Shown: positions 8,215 through 16,646 of the stretch, piece after piece
Layout: each line of letters begins with the position of its first letter
Numbering within the stretch: position 1 is the first letter of the stretch
From: Reichenbachiella sp.
Lineage (GTDB): Bacteria; Bacteroidota; Bacteroidia; Cytophagales; Cyclobacteriaceae
Assembly (NCBI RefSeq): GCF_033344935.1
Contig: NZ_JAWPMM010000001.1
Location: forward strand, 2,094,001 to 2,158,000
Reading direction: 5' to 3'
DNA: 64,000 bases
Made by a program: the position numbers and the translations under genes
Notes under the pieces: generated by a model
Databases searched by the model: none
Told to the model about the DNA's origin: nothing
The model's input: only the letters and a program-made list of their open reading frames with translations

Positions 8215-9328
8215 CTCTATGATGGATGGGACCGGTTCGGTATTTGATGAATCCGCCAGAACGGTTGGAGAACTTGGCTTGTATTTCACTGATGATGGAT
8301 ACTGCTATTTCATCCGGCGTCTCTGCCCCAATATCGAGTCCAATGGGCGCATGGATTTTATCCATTTGCTCAGTACTGATTTCGATTTGGTATTTCTCTT
8401 TTAAAGTCTTGAATATTTTATCCGCACGTTTCTTTGGTCCTAAAATTCCTATATAAGCAGCATCACTGCCAATAATCTGTCGCATCACTTCTTCGTCGTA
8501 TTTCAGGTTATGAGACATCAATACCACTGCCGTAAATGGGGTGATCTTGATTTCCTGATCTACAAATTCTCTTTTGCAGGATTGTAATTCATTGGCAAGA
8601 GGGAAGTTGATGGGTACTAAATGAGCTACACATTCGTCAGTTACCCGGACATTCCAACCGAGTACATGCGCCAGTTCGGTTACAGGCTTGGCATCAAAGC
8701 CTCCTCCAAATATCAACAGATCGATGCCAGGTTGGATGAGTTCCATAAATACCTTGATTCGGCCTTGTGACGTTGCGTATTCTTTGATGATCGGTTTTTG
8801 ATTTTGTACTACCTGATTGAGATCAGAAGTAAATAGGTTTTTCAATGTCGTAGCGCATTGGATTTCACCTTTGTCATCTAATGCTACTTTTGACCCGACA
8901 AGGATTTGATCAGACTCAGACTCAAAAACGATCGCATGTGCTCCGGTGTTTTCATATTTTAAAAAAGCCTCTAGCTGACTGATAGGGTTATTTGAACTAT
9001 CAGGTGATATGGGTTCGATCAGAATATCAATGATGCCATTGCAACCTAGACCAATACCTAGCTGATTGTCATCGTCGTTGGTGGTATCGTAGGTAACTGT
9101 TCTGGATTCTCCACTCATGATTACTTGTCGAGCTTTCCGGAGCGCATCACCTTCAAGACAACCACCGCTAATAGATCCTACCCAGCGGCCATTGTCCAAC
9201 ATGAGCATTCGAGCTCCTGGGCTACGATAGGAAGAACCTTTTACTTGTACTACTGTCGCTAGTGCGGCTTTTCGTTCGCTGAAATCCACTTTATGGTAAG
9301 CTTCTATTATGGTTTTAAATTCTTTCAT
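8144..9328 (-). CDS. XdhC/CoxI family molybdoenzyme maturation factor
   Basis: Chaperone that binds molybdenum cofactor and helps sulfurate and insert it into xanthine-dehydrogenase or CO-dehydrogenase-like hydroxylases. The N-terminal XdhC/CoxI domain shows GSSYRSPGARMLML and GSISGGCLEGD (Cys at about 57), then GLGCNG (Cys at about 96); both cysteines are conserved in the family. A Rossmann-type C-terminal domain opens with LLIFGGGFDAKPV at about 208. Length 394. The ATG overlaps the stop of the upstream cytochrome c gene (ATGA), so they form one operon. No hydroxylase subunit gene is adjacent. Confidence 0.88.
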   Translation of the reverse strand: MKEFKTIIEAYHKVDFSERKAALATVVQVKGSSYRSPGARMLMLDNGRWVGSISGGCLEGDALRKARQVIMSGESRTVTYDTTNDDDNQLGIGLGCNGIIDILIEPISPDSSNNPISQLEAFLKYENTGAHAIVFESESDQILVGSKVALDDKGEIQCATTLKNLFTSDLNQVVQNQKPIIKEYATSQGRIKVFMELIQPGIDLLIFGGGFDAKPVTELAHVLGWNVRVTDECVAHLVPINFPLANELQSCKREFVDQEIKITPFTAVVLMSHNLKYDEEVMRQIIGSDAAYIGILGPKKRADKIFKTLKEKYQIEISTEQMDKIHAPIGLDIGAETPDEIAVSIISEIQAKFSNRSGGFIKYRTGPIHHRDGKEDQVFRQVYLKNFFPKRKAD

Positions 9329-9735
9329 TTCATTTTTTGAATATCAACTAAGGTCAATTCCTTCTCTTTTCCTCCCCAACTATTCCTAATATAATTCAAT
9401 ACATCTGCCACTTCTTGATCGGACAACGGGACAGGGTCCATCACACCGAAATAGGTTACTCCGTTCACTACCACTTCACCTTCCAAACCATTTAAGATCA
9501 CATCCACGGCTTTGGATATGTCCTCTTTGAAATAGTCTGAGTTAGCCAATGGAGGAAATGCGCCTGTGAGGCCTTCTCCATTTTCCATATGGCAAGCGAT
9601 ACATTCATTCTTGTAAATTTGTTTACCTCTTGCCATGCTTTCTTTCAAAGACTGGCCAGAGGTTGTAATGCCCATCAAGCAGAATAAGATAGTGACGAAA
9701 CAAAGTTTTACTTCTTTTTTAATTCTAATGTCCAA
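9325..9735 (-). CDS. Secreted monohaem cytochrome c
   Basis: Periplasmic electron carrier of 136 residues. A signal peptide covers about 1-28 (KKEVKLCFVTILFCLMGI). The single haem motif is CIACH (Cys45, Cys48, His49), and Met99 in FGVMDPVPLSDQEVADVLNYIRN is the likely sixth ligand. The only usable start is a TTG directly after an in-frame TAA; the next ATG would remove the signal peptide. In related genomes such a cytochrome accepts electrons from an isoquinoline-oxidoreductase-like hydroxylase; here only maturation genes follow. It is divergent from the aminotransferase. Confidence 0.85.
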   Translation of the reverse strand: MDIRIKKEVKLCFVTILFCLMGITTSGQSLKESMARGKQIYKNECIACHMENGEGLTGAFPPLANSDYFKEDISKAVDVILNGLEGEVVVNGVTYFGVMDPVPLSDQEVADVLNYIRNSWGGKEKELTLVDIQKMK

Positions 9736-9865
9736 TTATATTGATCTTGATGATGAATAATTATCCATATAAATATAAGTAAAAGAGGAGGTATATTTAT
9801 TTCTTCGTGACGAACAACCATCAAGTCCATATCAACGGTTATAACACACTATTAAATCACAGGTC

Positions 9866-10960
9866 ATGTCTATAGACTGGAATCAAATCAGGAGTAGGTA
9901 TCAATTACCGAATCAACGAATATATTTTAATACAGCTTCATTCGGAGCTATGTCAAATCAGACAGTTCAAGTACAAAAGGAATGTTTGGAGCTTTGGCAG
10001 AGTGAGGGCAACCGCTTGAATAAAAGGACCACTGAAGCAGCAAAAAAGATTCGTAAAGAAGTTCTAGACTTGACCAATGCGAAGAATCATGGTGTTGCGA
10101 TTGTTCCAGATGTGAGCACAGCAATGAATCAGTTGGCGGAAGTGCTGAAAGACAAGAAAAAAGTGGCGCTTTTGAAAACGGACTATCCAGCGACTAGTAC
10201 CCCTTGGATGGCCAGAGGTTTTGAGATAGAATGGGTTGAAAGAAGGGGATTCGGCTTTGAATTGGAAGATATTGAAGAAGCCATAACCAATGGGTCGGAA
10301 ATATTAGTGCTGAGTTGGGTGATGTATAACTCTGGCTTACGTCTAGACTTAAAAGCAATCGGAGAATTGTGCAAAAAACATGAGGTTGTATTTATTGTGG
10401 ATGCCACTCAGGGCTTGGTGGCTAACCCGCTGGATTTGAGCGAAATTCATGTAGATATGGTATTAGCTTCGGCCTTCAAATGGATGTTAGGAGGTTACGG
10501 CATTTCTGTTGCCATTGCCTCTGATGAATTTGTTTCAAATCACAACATCCCTTTTGCCGGTCAGAATACAATTATTGATAATGAAAAGGATGTTGAAGCG
10601 ATAGACAATTATAGACAAGGCATAGAGCGTTTGGAGTTGGGACATTTTAAGATTCAGCAGGTACTCGCTTTAGAAAGTTCTTTGTTGGAATTAAAGCATA
10701 TTGGGTTCGAGAATATTCATAATCGGACCATTCATTTGAGGGATTGTTTGATAGGCTCGCTAAGGGCTATTGAAGTCGATGTGATTACTCCTGAGCCCTT
10801 AAGTAGTAATATTTTAATGATCAAAGGGAGCCCTGAAAGAGTGGCAAGCCTTGAGGAGGCCAACGTTGATTTTACTTTTCGTCATGGTTTGATACGTTTA
10901 GGGGTTTACTTTTATAATAATGAAGTGGATATCCAGCGATTAATTCAAGCCTTGAAATAG
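9866..10960 (+). CDS. Class V aminotransferase (cysteine desulfurase-like)
   Basis: PLP enzyme of the NifS/CsdA fold, 364 residues. The start QRIYFNTASFGAMS matches the family's 'YLDNAA' entry. VFIVDATQG (Asp179) contacts the pyridine nitrogen, and Lys205 in ASAFKWMLGG should form the Schiff base. The active-site Cys loop of true cysteine desulfurases is not evident, so it is more likely a desulfurase-like lyase or aminotransferase of unknown substrate. Its position beside xdhC, which works with a desulfurase to sulfurate the cofactor, is suggestive, but the genes are divergent. Confidence 0.8.
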   Translation: MSIDWNQIRSRYQLPNQRIYFNTASFGAMSNQTVQVQKECLELWQSEGNRLNKRTTEAAKKIRKEVLDLTNAKNHGVAIVPDVSTAMNQLAEVLKDKKKVALLKTDYPATSTPWMARGFEIEWVERRGFGFELEDIEEAITNGSEILVLSWVMYNSGLRLDLKAIGELCKKHEVVFIVDATQGLVANPLDLSEIHVDMVLASAFKWMLGGYGISVAIASDEFVSNHNIPFAGQNTIIDNEKDVEAIDNYRQGIERLELGHFKIQQVLALESSLLELKHIGFENIHNRTIHLRDCLIGSLRAIEVDVITPEPLSSNILMIKGSPERVASLEEANVDFTFRHGLIRLGVYFYNNEVDIQRLIQALK

Positions 10961-11026
10961 GATTTAATTTGATTTGAGCTAATATTACCTTCAGTTTATT
11001 CAATAACCCAGCACTTCACCAGATTT

Positions 11027-13474
11027 ATGCTAAATCTCAATTTCAAGAAAGACATTTTGCCGCACGCCATTGCGGTATTCATATTTCTAATCATCACTTT
11101 AGTTTTCTTCGCACCGGTTGTTTTTGAAGACAAGGAACTTCCACAGCATGATATCACGCAATGGAGAGGCGGAGCTCAAGAGCTCATTGATTACCGTGAA
11201 AAAACAGGAGAGGAGGGACTCTGGACTAATTCAATGTTTGGTGGAATGCCCGCTTACTTAGTTAGTATTAAGTTTTCAGGGGAATTGCTGAATTATCCAT
11301 ATAAAATCTACAAGCTTGGATTACCCAATCCTTTGTATTTGGTCTTTACAGCATTGCTTTCTTTTTATATCACGATGCGATGTTTTAGGGTTAGAGCTGG
11401 ATTGGCTATAGCTGCGGCTTTGGCTTTTGGTTTTACTGGTTTTATTATCATTAGTGTAGGAGCAGGTCATAATATGAAAGTAGCTGCCGTTGCTTTCATG
11501 CCACTAGTGCTTGGTGGAATTCATTTAGCTATCGACAGAAACAGAATTTGGGGTGCTATACTCACTGCGTTGGGCTTGGCAATGCAACTCAAGTTTAATC
11601 ACCTGCAGATCACCTACTATCTACTTATTTTAACGGTGCTCTATGGAATATTCGCATTGATTACTTCAATCAAACAGAATACACAAAAGGAATTTTTTAA
11701 GACAATTGGCCTATTAGTTATTGCAGCATTGCTCGCTGTGGGGGCAAATTTTGGAAAATTATGGACAGTCATTGAGTATAGTCCATATTCAATTCGAGGA
11801 AAAACAGAACTTTCCGCTGATGCCAATGACCGATCATCAGGTTTGGATAAAAGTTATGCCTTTCAATATAGCAATGGGATATTTGAACCGATTGTATTGT
11901 TTATCCCCAATTTCTTTGGTGGATCATCTCGACAGGATTTAGGAAATAATTCCAACCTTGAAGAAGCCTTGCGTAAAAATGGGTTGGACAGAAGACAAAT
12001 TGCGGGGCAGGTGGAAAATGCTCCTGCTTATTGGGGTGACCAACCATTAACCGCTCCTTATTATGCTGGAGCTATTGTGGTATTCCTTTTTGTGTTGAGT
12101 ATGTTAGTATTGGACGGGAGATTGAAATATTGGTTGTTGACGGGCGCCGTTGTTGGTATTTTGCTGAGCTGGGGTAGCAATTTTGCATCCCTCAACTATC
12201 TACTGTTCGATTACTTGCCTGGGTATAATAAATTCAGGTCCGTCACATTCACCATAATTATGACCATATGCTGTTTGATTACTGGGGGCTTCTTAGGGTT
12301 AGAAAAAGTTTTCTCAATGAGTTGGTCAAAACAGTTGCAGCGAAAATTGCTGATTGCATTTGCAGCTACAGGAGGATTTGCATTATTGTCAGCACTATTT
12401 GCTGGGATGGGTGGATACTCCGGTGCGGTAGATCAGCAGCTCGCAGCTTATCCTGAATGGTTTCTTAGCGCTTTGAAAGAAGATCGACAAAGTTTGCTTC
12501 AAGCAGATGCTTGGCGAACATTCTTTTTTGTTACAGCGACCGCCGTATTAATTTGGTTGAGTCTCAAGGAGAAATTGAAAAGTCAAATTGCTGTGATTGC
12601 CATTGTATGCCTGGTTGGTTTGGACATGTTTACGGTAAGTAAGCGATTCATTTCTAATGATTCTTTTGAAAGGAAATCGAAAAATCATGGGTTTGCGCCT
12701 TCTGAAGCTGACCAGAGAATTTTAAAGGACAGTGATGTAAGTTATAGAGTATACAATTTGATTAATGGATTCAACGATGCCAAAACCTCTTACTTCCATC
12801 AGTCAATAGGAGGCTACCATGGAGCAAAAATGAGAAGGTATCAGGACCTCATCGAATATGCGATTTCACCCGAAACTTCAGAGTTAATCAATGGATTACA
12901 AAATGGTAATCCGAGATTTGATCAGATTGGAGTCTTAAATATGCTGAATGCAAAATATTTTCTCGCTGGCAATACCGCCAATGCGGTTATTCCCAATCCT
13001 TCAGCTAATGGTAATGCCTGGTTTGTTAGTGATGTGATTGAAGTAGGAAGTGCTGATGAGGAAATTAATGAAGTCGTTCAGATTGATACTAAAACGACTG
13101 CGGTATTTGACGAATCAAAATTTGAAGTCTCAGATTTTGTGCCGTCTACTGAGGGTGAAATTACACTTGAAGAGTACCGCCCCAATTACCTCAAATACAA
13201 GTCAACAAACACTGGTAGTGGCTTGGCGGTCTTTTCTGAAATATACTATCCAAAAGGCTGGATAGCCACTATCGATGGTAAAGAGGCTGAAATTCTAAGA
13301 GCCAATTATGTTCTTCGTGCATTGGAAATTCCCGAGGGAGAGCATGATATCATTTTCGAGTATAAACCTCAATCTTATTATTTGGGGAATGTGATTTCTG
13401 GAGCCTCAAGTGCGGTTTTAATTTTGCTATTTTTTGGAGCTATTGGGATTTCGTATAGAAAAGGCGGTCTTTAG
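11027..13474 (+). CDS. YfhO family polytopic membrane protein
   Basis: Large inner-membrane protein, 815 residues, with about 12 hydrophobic segments across 10-560, a soluble region to about 780 and a last helix near 785-805. QHDITQWRGGAQELIDYREKTG and NSMFGGMPAYLVS are hallmarks of the Bacteroidota YfhO group. YfhO proteins resemble GT-C glycosyltransferases and in Firmicutes take part in lipoteichoic acid glycosylation; here the product is unknown. The stop overlaps that of the convergent GT4 gene by four bases. Neighbours suggest surface glycan work. Confidence 0.85.
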   Translation: MLNLNFKKDILPHAIAVFIFLIITLVFFAPVVFEDKELPQHDITQWRGGAQELIDYREKTGEEGLWTNSMFGGMPAYLVSIKFSGELLNYPYKIYKLGLPNPLYLVFTALLSFYITMRCFRVRAGLAIAAALAFGFTGFIIISVGAGHNMKVAAVAFMPLVLGGIHLAIDRNRIWGAILTALGLAMQLKFNHLQITYYLLILTVLYGIFALITSIKQNTQKEFFKTIGLLVIAALLAVGANFGKLWTVIEYSPYSIRGKTELSADANDRSSGLDKSYAFQYSNGIFEPIVLFIPNFFGGSSRQDLGNNSNLEEALRKNGLDRRQIAGQVENAPAYWGDQPLTAPYYAGAIVVFLFVLSMLVLDGRLKYWLLTGAVVGILLSWGSNFASLNYLLFDYLPGYNKFRSVTFTIIMTICCLITGGFLGLEKVFSMSWSKQLQRKLLIAFAATGGFALLSALFAGMGGYSGAVDQQLAAYPEWFLSALKEDRQSLLQADAWRTFFFVTATAVLIWLSLKEKLKSQIAVIAIVCLVGLDMFTVSKRFISNDSFERKSKNHGFAPSEADQRILKDSDVSYRVYNLINGFNDAKTSYFHQSIGGYHGAKMRRYQDLIEYAISPETSELINGLQNGNPRFDQIGVLNMLNAKYFLAGNTANAVIPNPSANGNAWFVSDVIEVGSADEEINEVVQIDTKTTAVFDESKFEVSDFVPSTEGEITLEEYRPNYLKYKSTNTGSGLAVFSEIYYPKGWIATIDGKEAEILRANYVLRALEIPEGEHDIIFEYKPQSYYLGNVISGASSAVLILLFFGAIGISYRKGGL

Positions 13475-14667
13475 TTAATTAGTTTCTGGTAGTAGGCTAT
13501 ACCAAATTCGCTGGAAGGGTAGTTGTATTTATTGGCAATAGCCTTGGCTCCATTTTTACCAAACTCAATTCGCGACGAGTTATCGTTGTAGAGTTGAATG
13601 AATTGATTGGCAAAGTCTATCGAGTTGTCTGATTCATGGATGAGTCCCCACTTCTCGCTTTCAATAAGATTTTTTTGAGCTGTGCAGTCACTAGCTAAAA
13701 TAGGTTTTCCGAGCATGGCATACTGGAATAATTTATTTGCATAGGTTGTGTCGTGATGAGTATTTCTGAGCAACGGGCAGATACCTATATCGGAAAGGTA
13801 GATGTAATCCGAGAGTAGGCTTTCCGGTTGCCATCCTTCAAACGAGATGTGCCTATCTACTTTCAATTGATTAGCTAATTCGTGAAGAGCCTTATCATTA
13901 TTGCTCGCACCGACAACGATTAGATGGAAATTAGGAATCTTTTTGAGTATTGCTGGAATAGCTTTTATTACAGATTCTAATCCTCTTCTCTTACCGGTAT
14001 CTCCTATGTAAATAGCATTGAAATTGCCTTTAAACTTTTGGATAAGCTTAGTGCTGTATTCCTTCTTTATGAACGATGGGTCAGTAAAATTTGGGAGCAC
14101 TAATGTTTTGTTGTCATCGACTCCTGTTCTTTGTTCCAGTTCGTTTTTTGCATCACTAGTAACTACAATAATACCATCAGACTTTAAGATGAATTCTTCT
14201 TCTTTTTTCTTCCAAACTGATGGTTTGATCAATGCTTTACCAAATCCACTTTGAAGGTGGGGGTAGAATTTCATGATTTCAGGAATATTCTCATGTAAAT
14301 CCAGAATGATGGGCAGGTTCGTCGACTTGTTGATGTCAAAAATAGGTTGGGCCAAATTCATATTGTGAAGATGTAGGGCTTGTGCTTTGCTATTTCTGAT
14401 AAATCGCTGTAGATGCGAGCGCATCAATCTGTGATAGAGCGGAAATGTGTAGGCAAGTGCAGATAATTTGTACATCCAGCTGGGTAAAAAAGTTCGATGT
14501 ACTTTGATACCTTTATGTTCCTCTATTCCAGCCTTTTCTTTCTGATATGTGACACAAAAGAGGTGGATTTCAGCACTCTCTGAAATCAGATGCAGGGCTT
14601 GGTTTTCTATCCTGGGGTGAGTCGGATACTCGCCATGAAAAATCATTCCAATGATTGTGTTTTGCAT
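13471..14667 (-). CDS. Glycosyltransferase, GT4-like
   Basis: GT-B fold sugar transferase, about 398 residues. The N-terminal half opens IIGMIFHGEYPTHPRIENQA; the C-terminal half has NAIYIGDTGKRRGLE and the donor-site region YANKLFQYAMLGKPILASDC followed by ESEKWGLI, in the place of the EX7E motif. The frame extends to a TTG at 14682, but the ATG at 14667 puts the start at the first beta strand. It follows the TagB-like gene by about 20 bp on the same strand, so the pair probably acts on one cell-surface polymer. Substrate unknown. Confidence 0.82.
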   Translation of the reverse strand: MQNTIIGMIFHGEYPTHPRIENQALHLISESAEIHLFCVTYQKEKAGIEEHKGIKVHRTFLPSWMYKLSALAYTFPLYHRLMRSHLQRFIRNSKAQALHLHNMNLAQPIFDINKSTNLPIILDLHENIPEIMKFYPHLQSGFGKALIKPSVWKKKEEEFILKSDGIIVVTSDAKNELEQRTGVDDNKTLVLPNFTDPSFIKKEYSTKLIQKFKGNFNAIYIGDTGKRRGLESVIKAIPAILKKIPNFHLIVVGASNNDKALHELANQLKVDRHISFEGWQPESLLSDYIYLSDIGICPLLRNTHHDTTYANKLFQYAMLGKPILASDCTAQKNLIESEKWGLIHESDNSIDFANQFIQLYNDNSSRIEFGKNGAKAIANKYNYPSSEFGIAYYQKLIN

Positions 14668-14688
14668 ATCGAAGTTGCTCAATACTCC

Positions 14689-15885
14689 CTAATTGAATTT
14701 TTTGTGAGATTGGATGTAATCTAATATTCTTTGAGAGGACTTACCATCCTGATAGCGGTGAAACTCATCTTTTACAGATTTACGCTGAGTGTCATACTTA
14801 TCAACACCGTTGAATAAATCCGATAGCTCTGCTTTAAATTCTGCTGTGTTTTTCACTTTGACGCCAGGTGTATTTTGATCGTAATCAAACAAAAATCCGG
14901 GTCTCTTCCCAAAACTATCTATGTCGTATGGGGCAAAGATCATAGGTCTATCCAGCAGAAGAAAATCAAAGTAAATGCCAGAGTAATCAGTCATCAGTAT
15001 GTCGATGTGTGGTAGCAGTTCTTGTACTTCTGGATATTCGCTTTGTCCAGCTTTGAATATATTTTTGCATTCTGTCAATTCATCATAGCCCAAAGCTTTT
15101 TGATAATACCATTCCCGATGATGTTTCCTGACCAATAGATTGGTGTGATTAGCCCCTAAAAAAGCATCCAACTCATTCAAATCAAAATCATTGAATGGTA
15201 GTAAGTTAGTGATGCCGTTGTTTCGGAAAGTCGGACAATAGAGAATTGTACGTTTGGTTAATTCAGGATTTTTATTCGCTAATACTTGATTGGGTTGTTC
15301 ATTAAGCAAATAATCATTTCTCGGGGTTCCAGAAATCAGTATTTTATCTGATTTCAGTCCAAAGCAGTCATCGAGTGAGTCTGCCTCTTTCTTCGAGCTA
15401 GCCACAAAGGCATCTATTAATTCCATTTCTTTTTTTAGCTTGAGCGCATGGATTTTGTTCATGCCAGCCGCTAGTCCCAGCTTTTTAATAGAAATGCTAT
15501 GCCAGAGATTGATAACCAGCTTATCTCTGCTCACCTGAAAGGGATGAAAATCCCAATCGGCATAAGCGTAAACCAGGCACTTAGATTTCACAAATAGGAT
15601 AAAGGCCCGAAAAGAATAGGCATATATAATTTGCGGACCATAGGTCTTTGATAGGTGGATGAAATCTTCCTTTCGGTTGACCATGTAATAGCATTTGACT
15701 TTTTTTAGGTGAAGATATCTGAACAAAAAACTTGAATTGTCAGCAAACCGAAAACCTTGAGGAGCTGCAATGAAAATGGTGTCTGATTTTTTAATAAAAA
15801 TACCGGATGCTTTTTGCAGAGTAAACATGAAAGTCCTCAATAAATAACCGATGATGGGCTTTCTAAACCAACTGACTGGACTCAT
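14689..15885 (-). CDS. CDP-glycerol/ribitol glycerophosphotransferase family (TagB/TagF-like)
   Basis: Membrane-associated GT-B enzyme that transfers polyol phosphate from a CDP-polyol, known from teichoic acids and also used in Gram-negative capsules and O-antigens. NLWHSISIKKLG, ISGTPRNDYLL, ILYCPTFRNNG, HIDILMTDYSGIYFDFLLLDRPMIF and GKRPGFLFDYDQNTPG are the ordered family motifs; the TDYSG site is intact. Length 398. First gene of a two-gene operon with the GT4. The acceptor cannot be inferred. Confidence 0.87.
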   Translation of the reverse strand: MSPVSWFRKPIIGYLLRTFMFTLQKASGIFIKKSDTIFIAAPQGFRFADNSSFLFRYLHLKKVKCYYMVNRKEDFIHLSKTYGPQIIYAYSFRAFILFVKSKCLVYAYADWDFHPFQVSRDKLVINLWHSISIKKLGLAAGMNKIHALKLKKEMELIDAFVASSKKEADSLDDCFGLKSDKILISGTPRNDYLLNEQPNQVLANKNPELTKRTILYCPTFRNNGITNLLPFNDFDLNELDAFLGANHTNLLVRKHHREWYYQKALGYDELTECKNIFKAGQSEYPEVQELLPHIDILMTDYSGIYFDFLLLDRPMIFAPYDIDSFGKRPGFLFDYDQNTPGVKVKNTAEFKAELSDLFNGVDKYDTQRKSVKDEFHRYQDGKSSQRILDYIQSHKKFN

Positions 15886-16004
15886 ATTTAAGAGGTGAAA
15901 TGAAGGTAGTGACTGATATCTTTTGATTTATAGGCGTCAAAGATAGAAATTGACTTATGTAATAACTAATAGATTGATATCTTCGCCACTTGAAACGTAA
16001 ATCT

Positions 16005-16619
16005 ATGAGTGATAAAGAATTTTGGGAAGACTTTTATTCGAAGAAAAAAGGCATTTTGGAGCCTTCTCCCTTTGCACAATATGTAATTAAAGAGCATCAC
16101 CTGTCTGGATCTCTTGTTGAACTTGGGTGTGGAAATGGTCGAGATAGCATATATTTCATCAAAAACAAGTTGGAAGTTTTTGGGACGGATCAATGTCAGA
16201 CTACTATTGGTAGATTGAAAGATTTAAAGCTCGAAGGTGGAAAATTTGAGGTAAAAGATTTTACGACTCTAGGTGAACTCGGAAAGTTTGACAATATCTA
16301 TTCTCGATTCACTTTGCATTCCGTATCCGAAAAGCAGGCTTCACAAACATTAACTTGGGCATTTGATTCACTGAACGTTGGAGGCAAACTTTGCATTGAA
16401 GTTCGTAGTATTCATGACGAATTATATGGTGAGGGAACAGAAGTGGAAAGAGATGCTTTTGTTACAGATCATTATAGAAGATTTGTGAGAATTGATGAAC
16501 TTACTAAAGAGCTGGAAACACTTGGTTTTAAAATTGAATACTCAGAAGAATCGAAGGGGTTTGCTGTATATAAAAATGAAGACCCAGCAGTGATTAGAGT
16601 GGTAGCAACAAGAAGCTAG
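16005..16619 (+). CDS. Class I SAM-dependent methyltransferase
   Basis: 204-residue Rossmann methyltransferase. Motif I is LVELGCGNGRDSIYF (about 37-51), and FGTDQC supplies the acidic ribose contact at the end of strand 2. The C-terminal part lacks a large insert, as in small-molecule methyltransferases. A TTG at 15990 extends the frame by five codons, but the ATG at 16005 is preferred. The asparagine-synthase-like gene begins 27 bp after the stop on the same strand. A role in surface glycan modification is inferred only from neighbours. Confidence 0.78.
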   Translation: MSDKEFWEDFYSKKKGILEPSPFAQYVIKEHHLSGSLVELGCGNGRDSIYFIKNKLEVFGTDQCQTTIGRLKDLKLEGGKFEVKDFTTLGELGKFDNIYSRFTLHSVSEKQASQTLTWAFDSLNVGGKLCIEVRSIHDELYGEGTEVERDAFVTDHYRRFVRIDELTKELETLGFKIEYSEESKGFAVYKNEDPAVIRVVATRS

Positions 16620-16646
16620 TATTGGGGTTTGTAGTTCTTATATATT

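Noticed and set aside
8215-8289. Longer MobA-like start inside xdhC
   Set aside because: It would add 25 residues with no family similarity and lengthen the overlap; the ATG at 8214 or an even later start is more credible.
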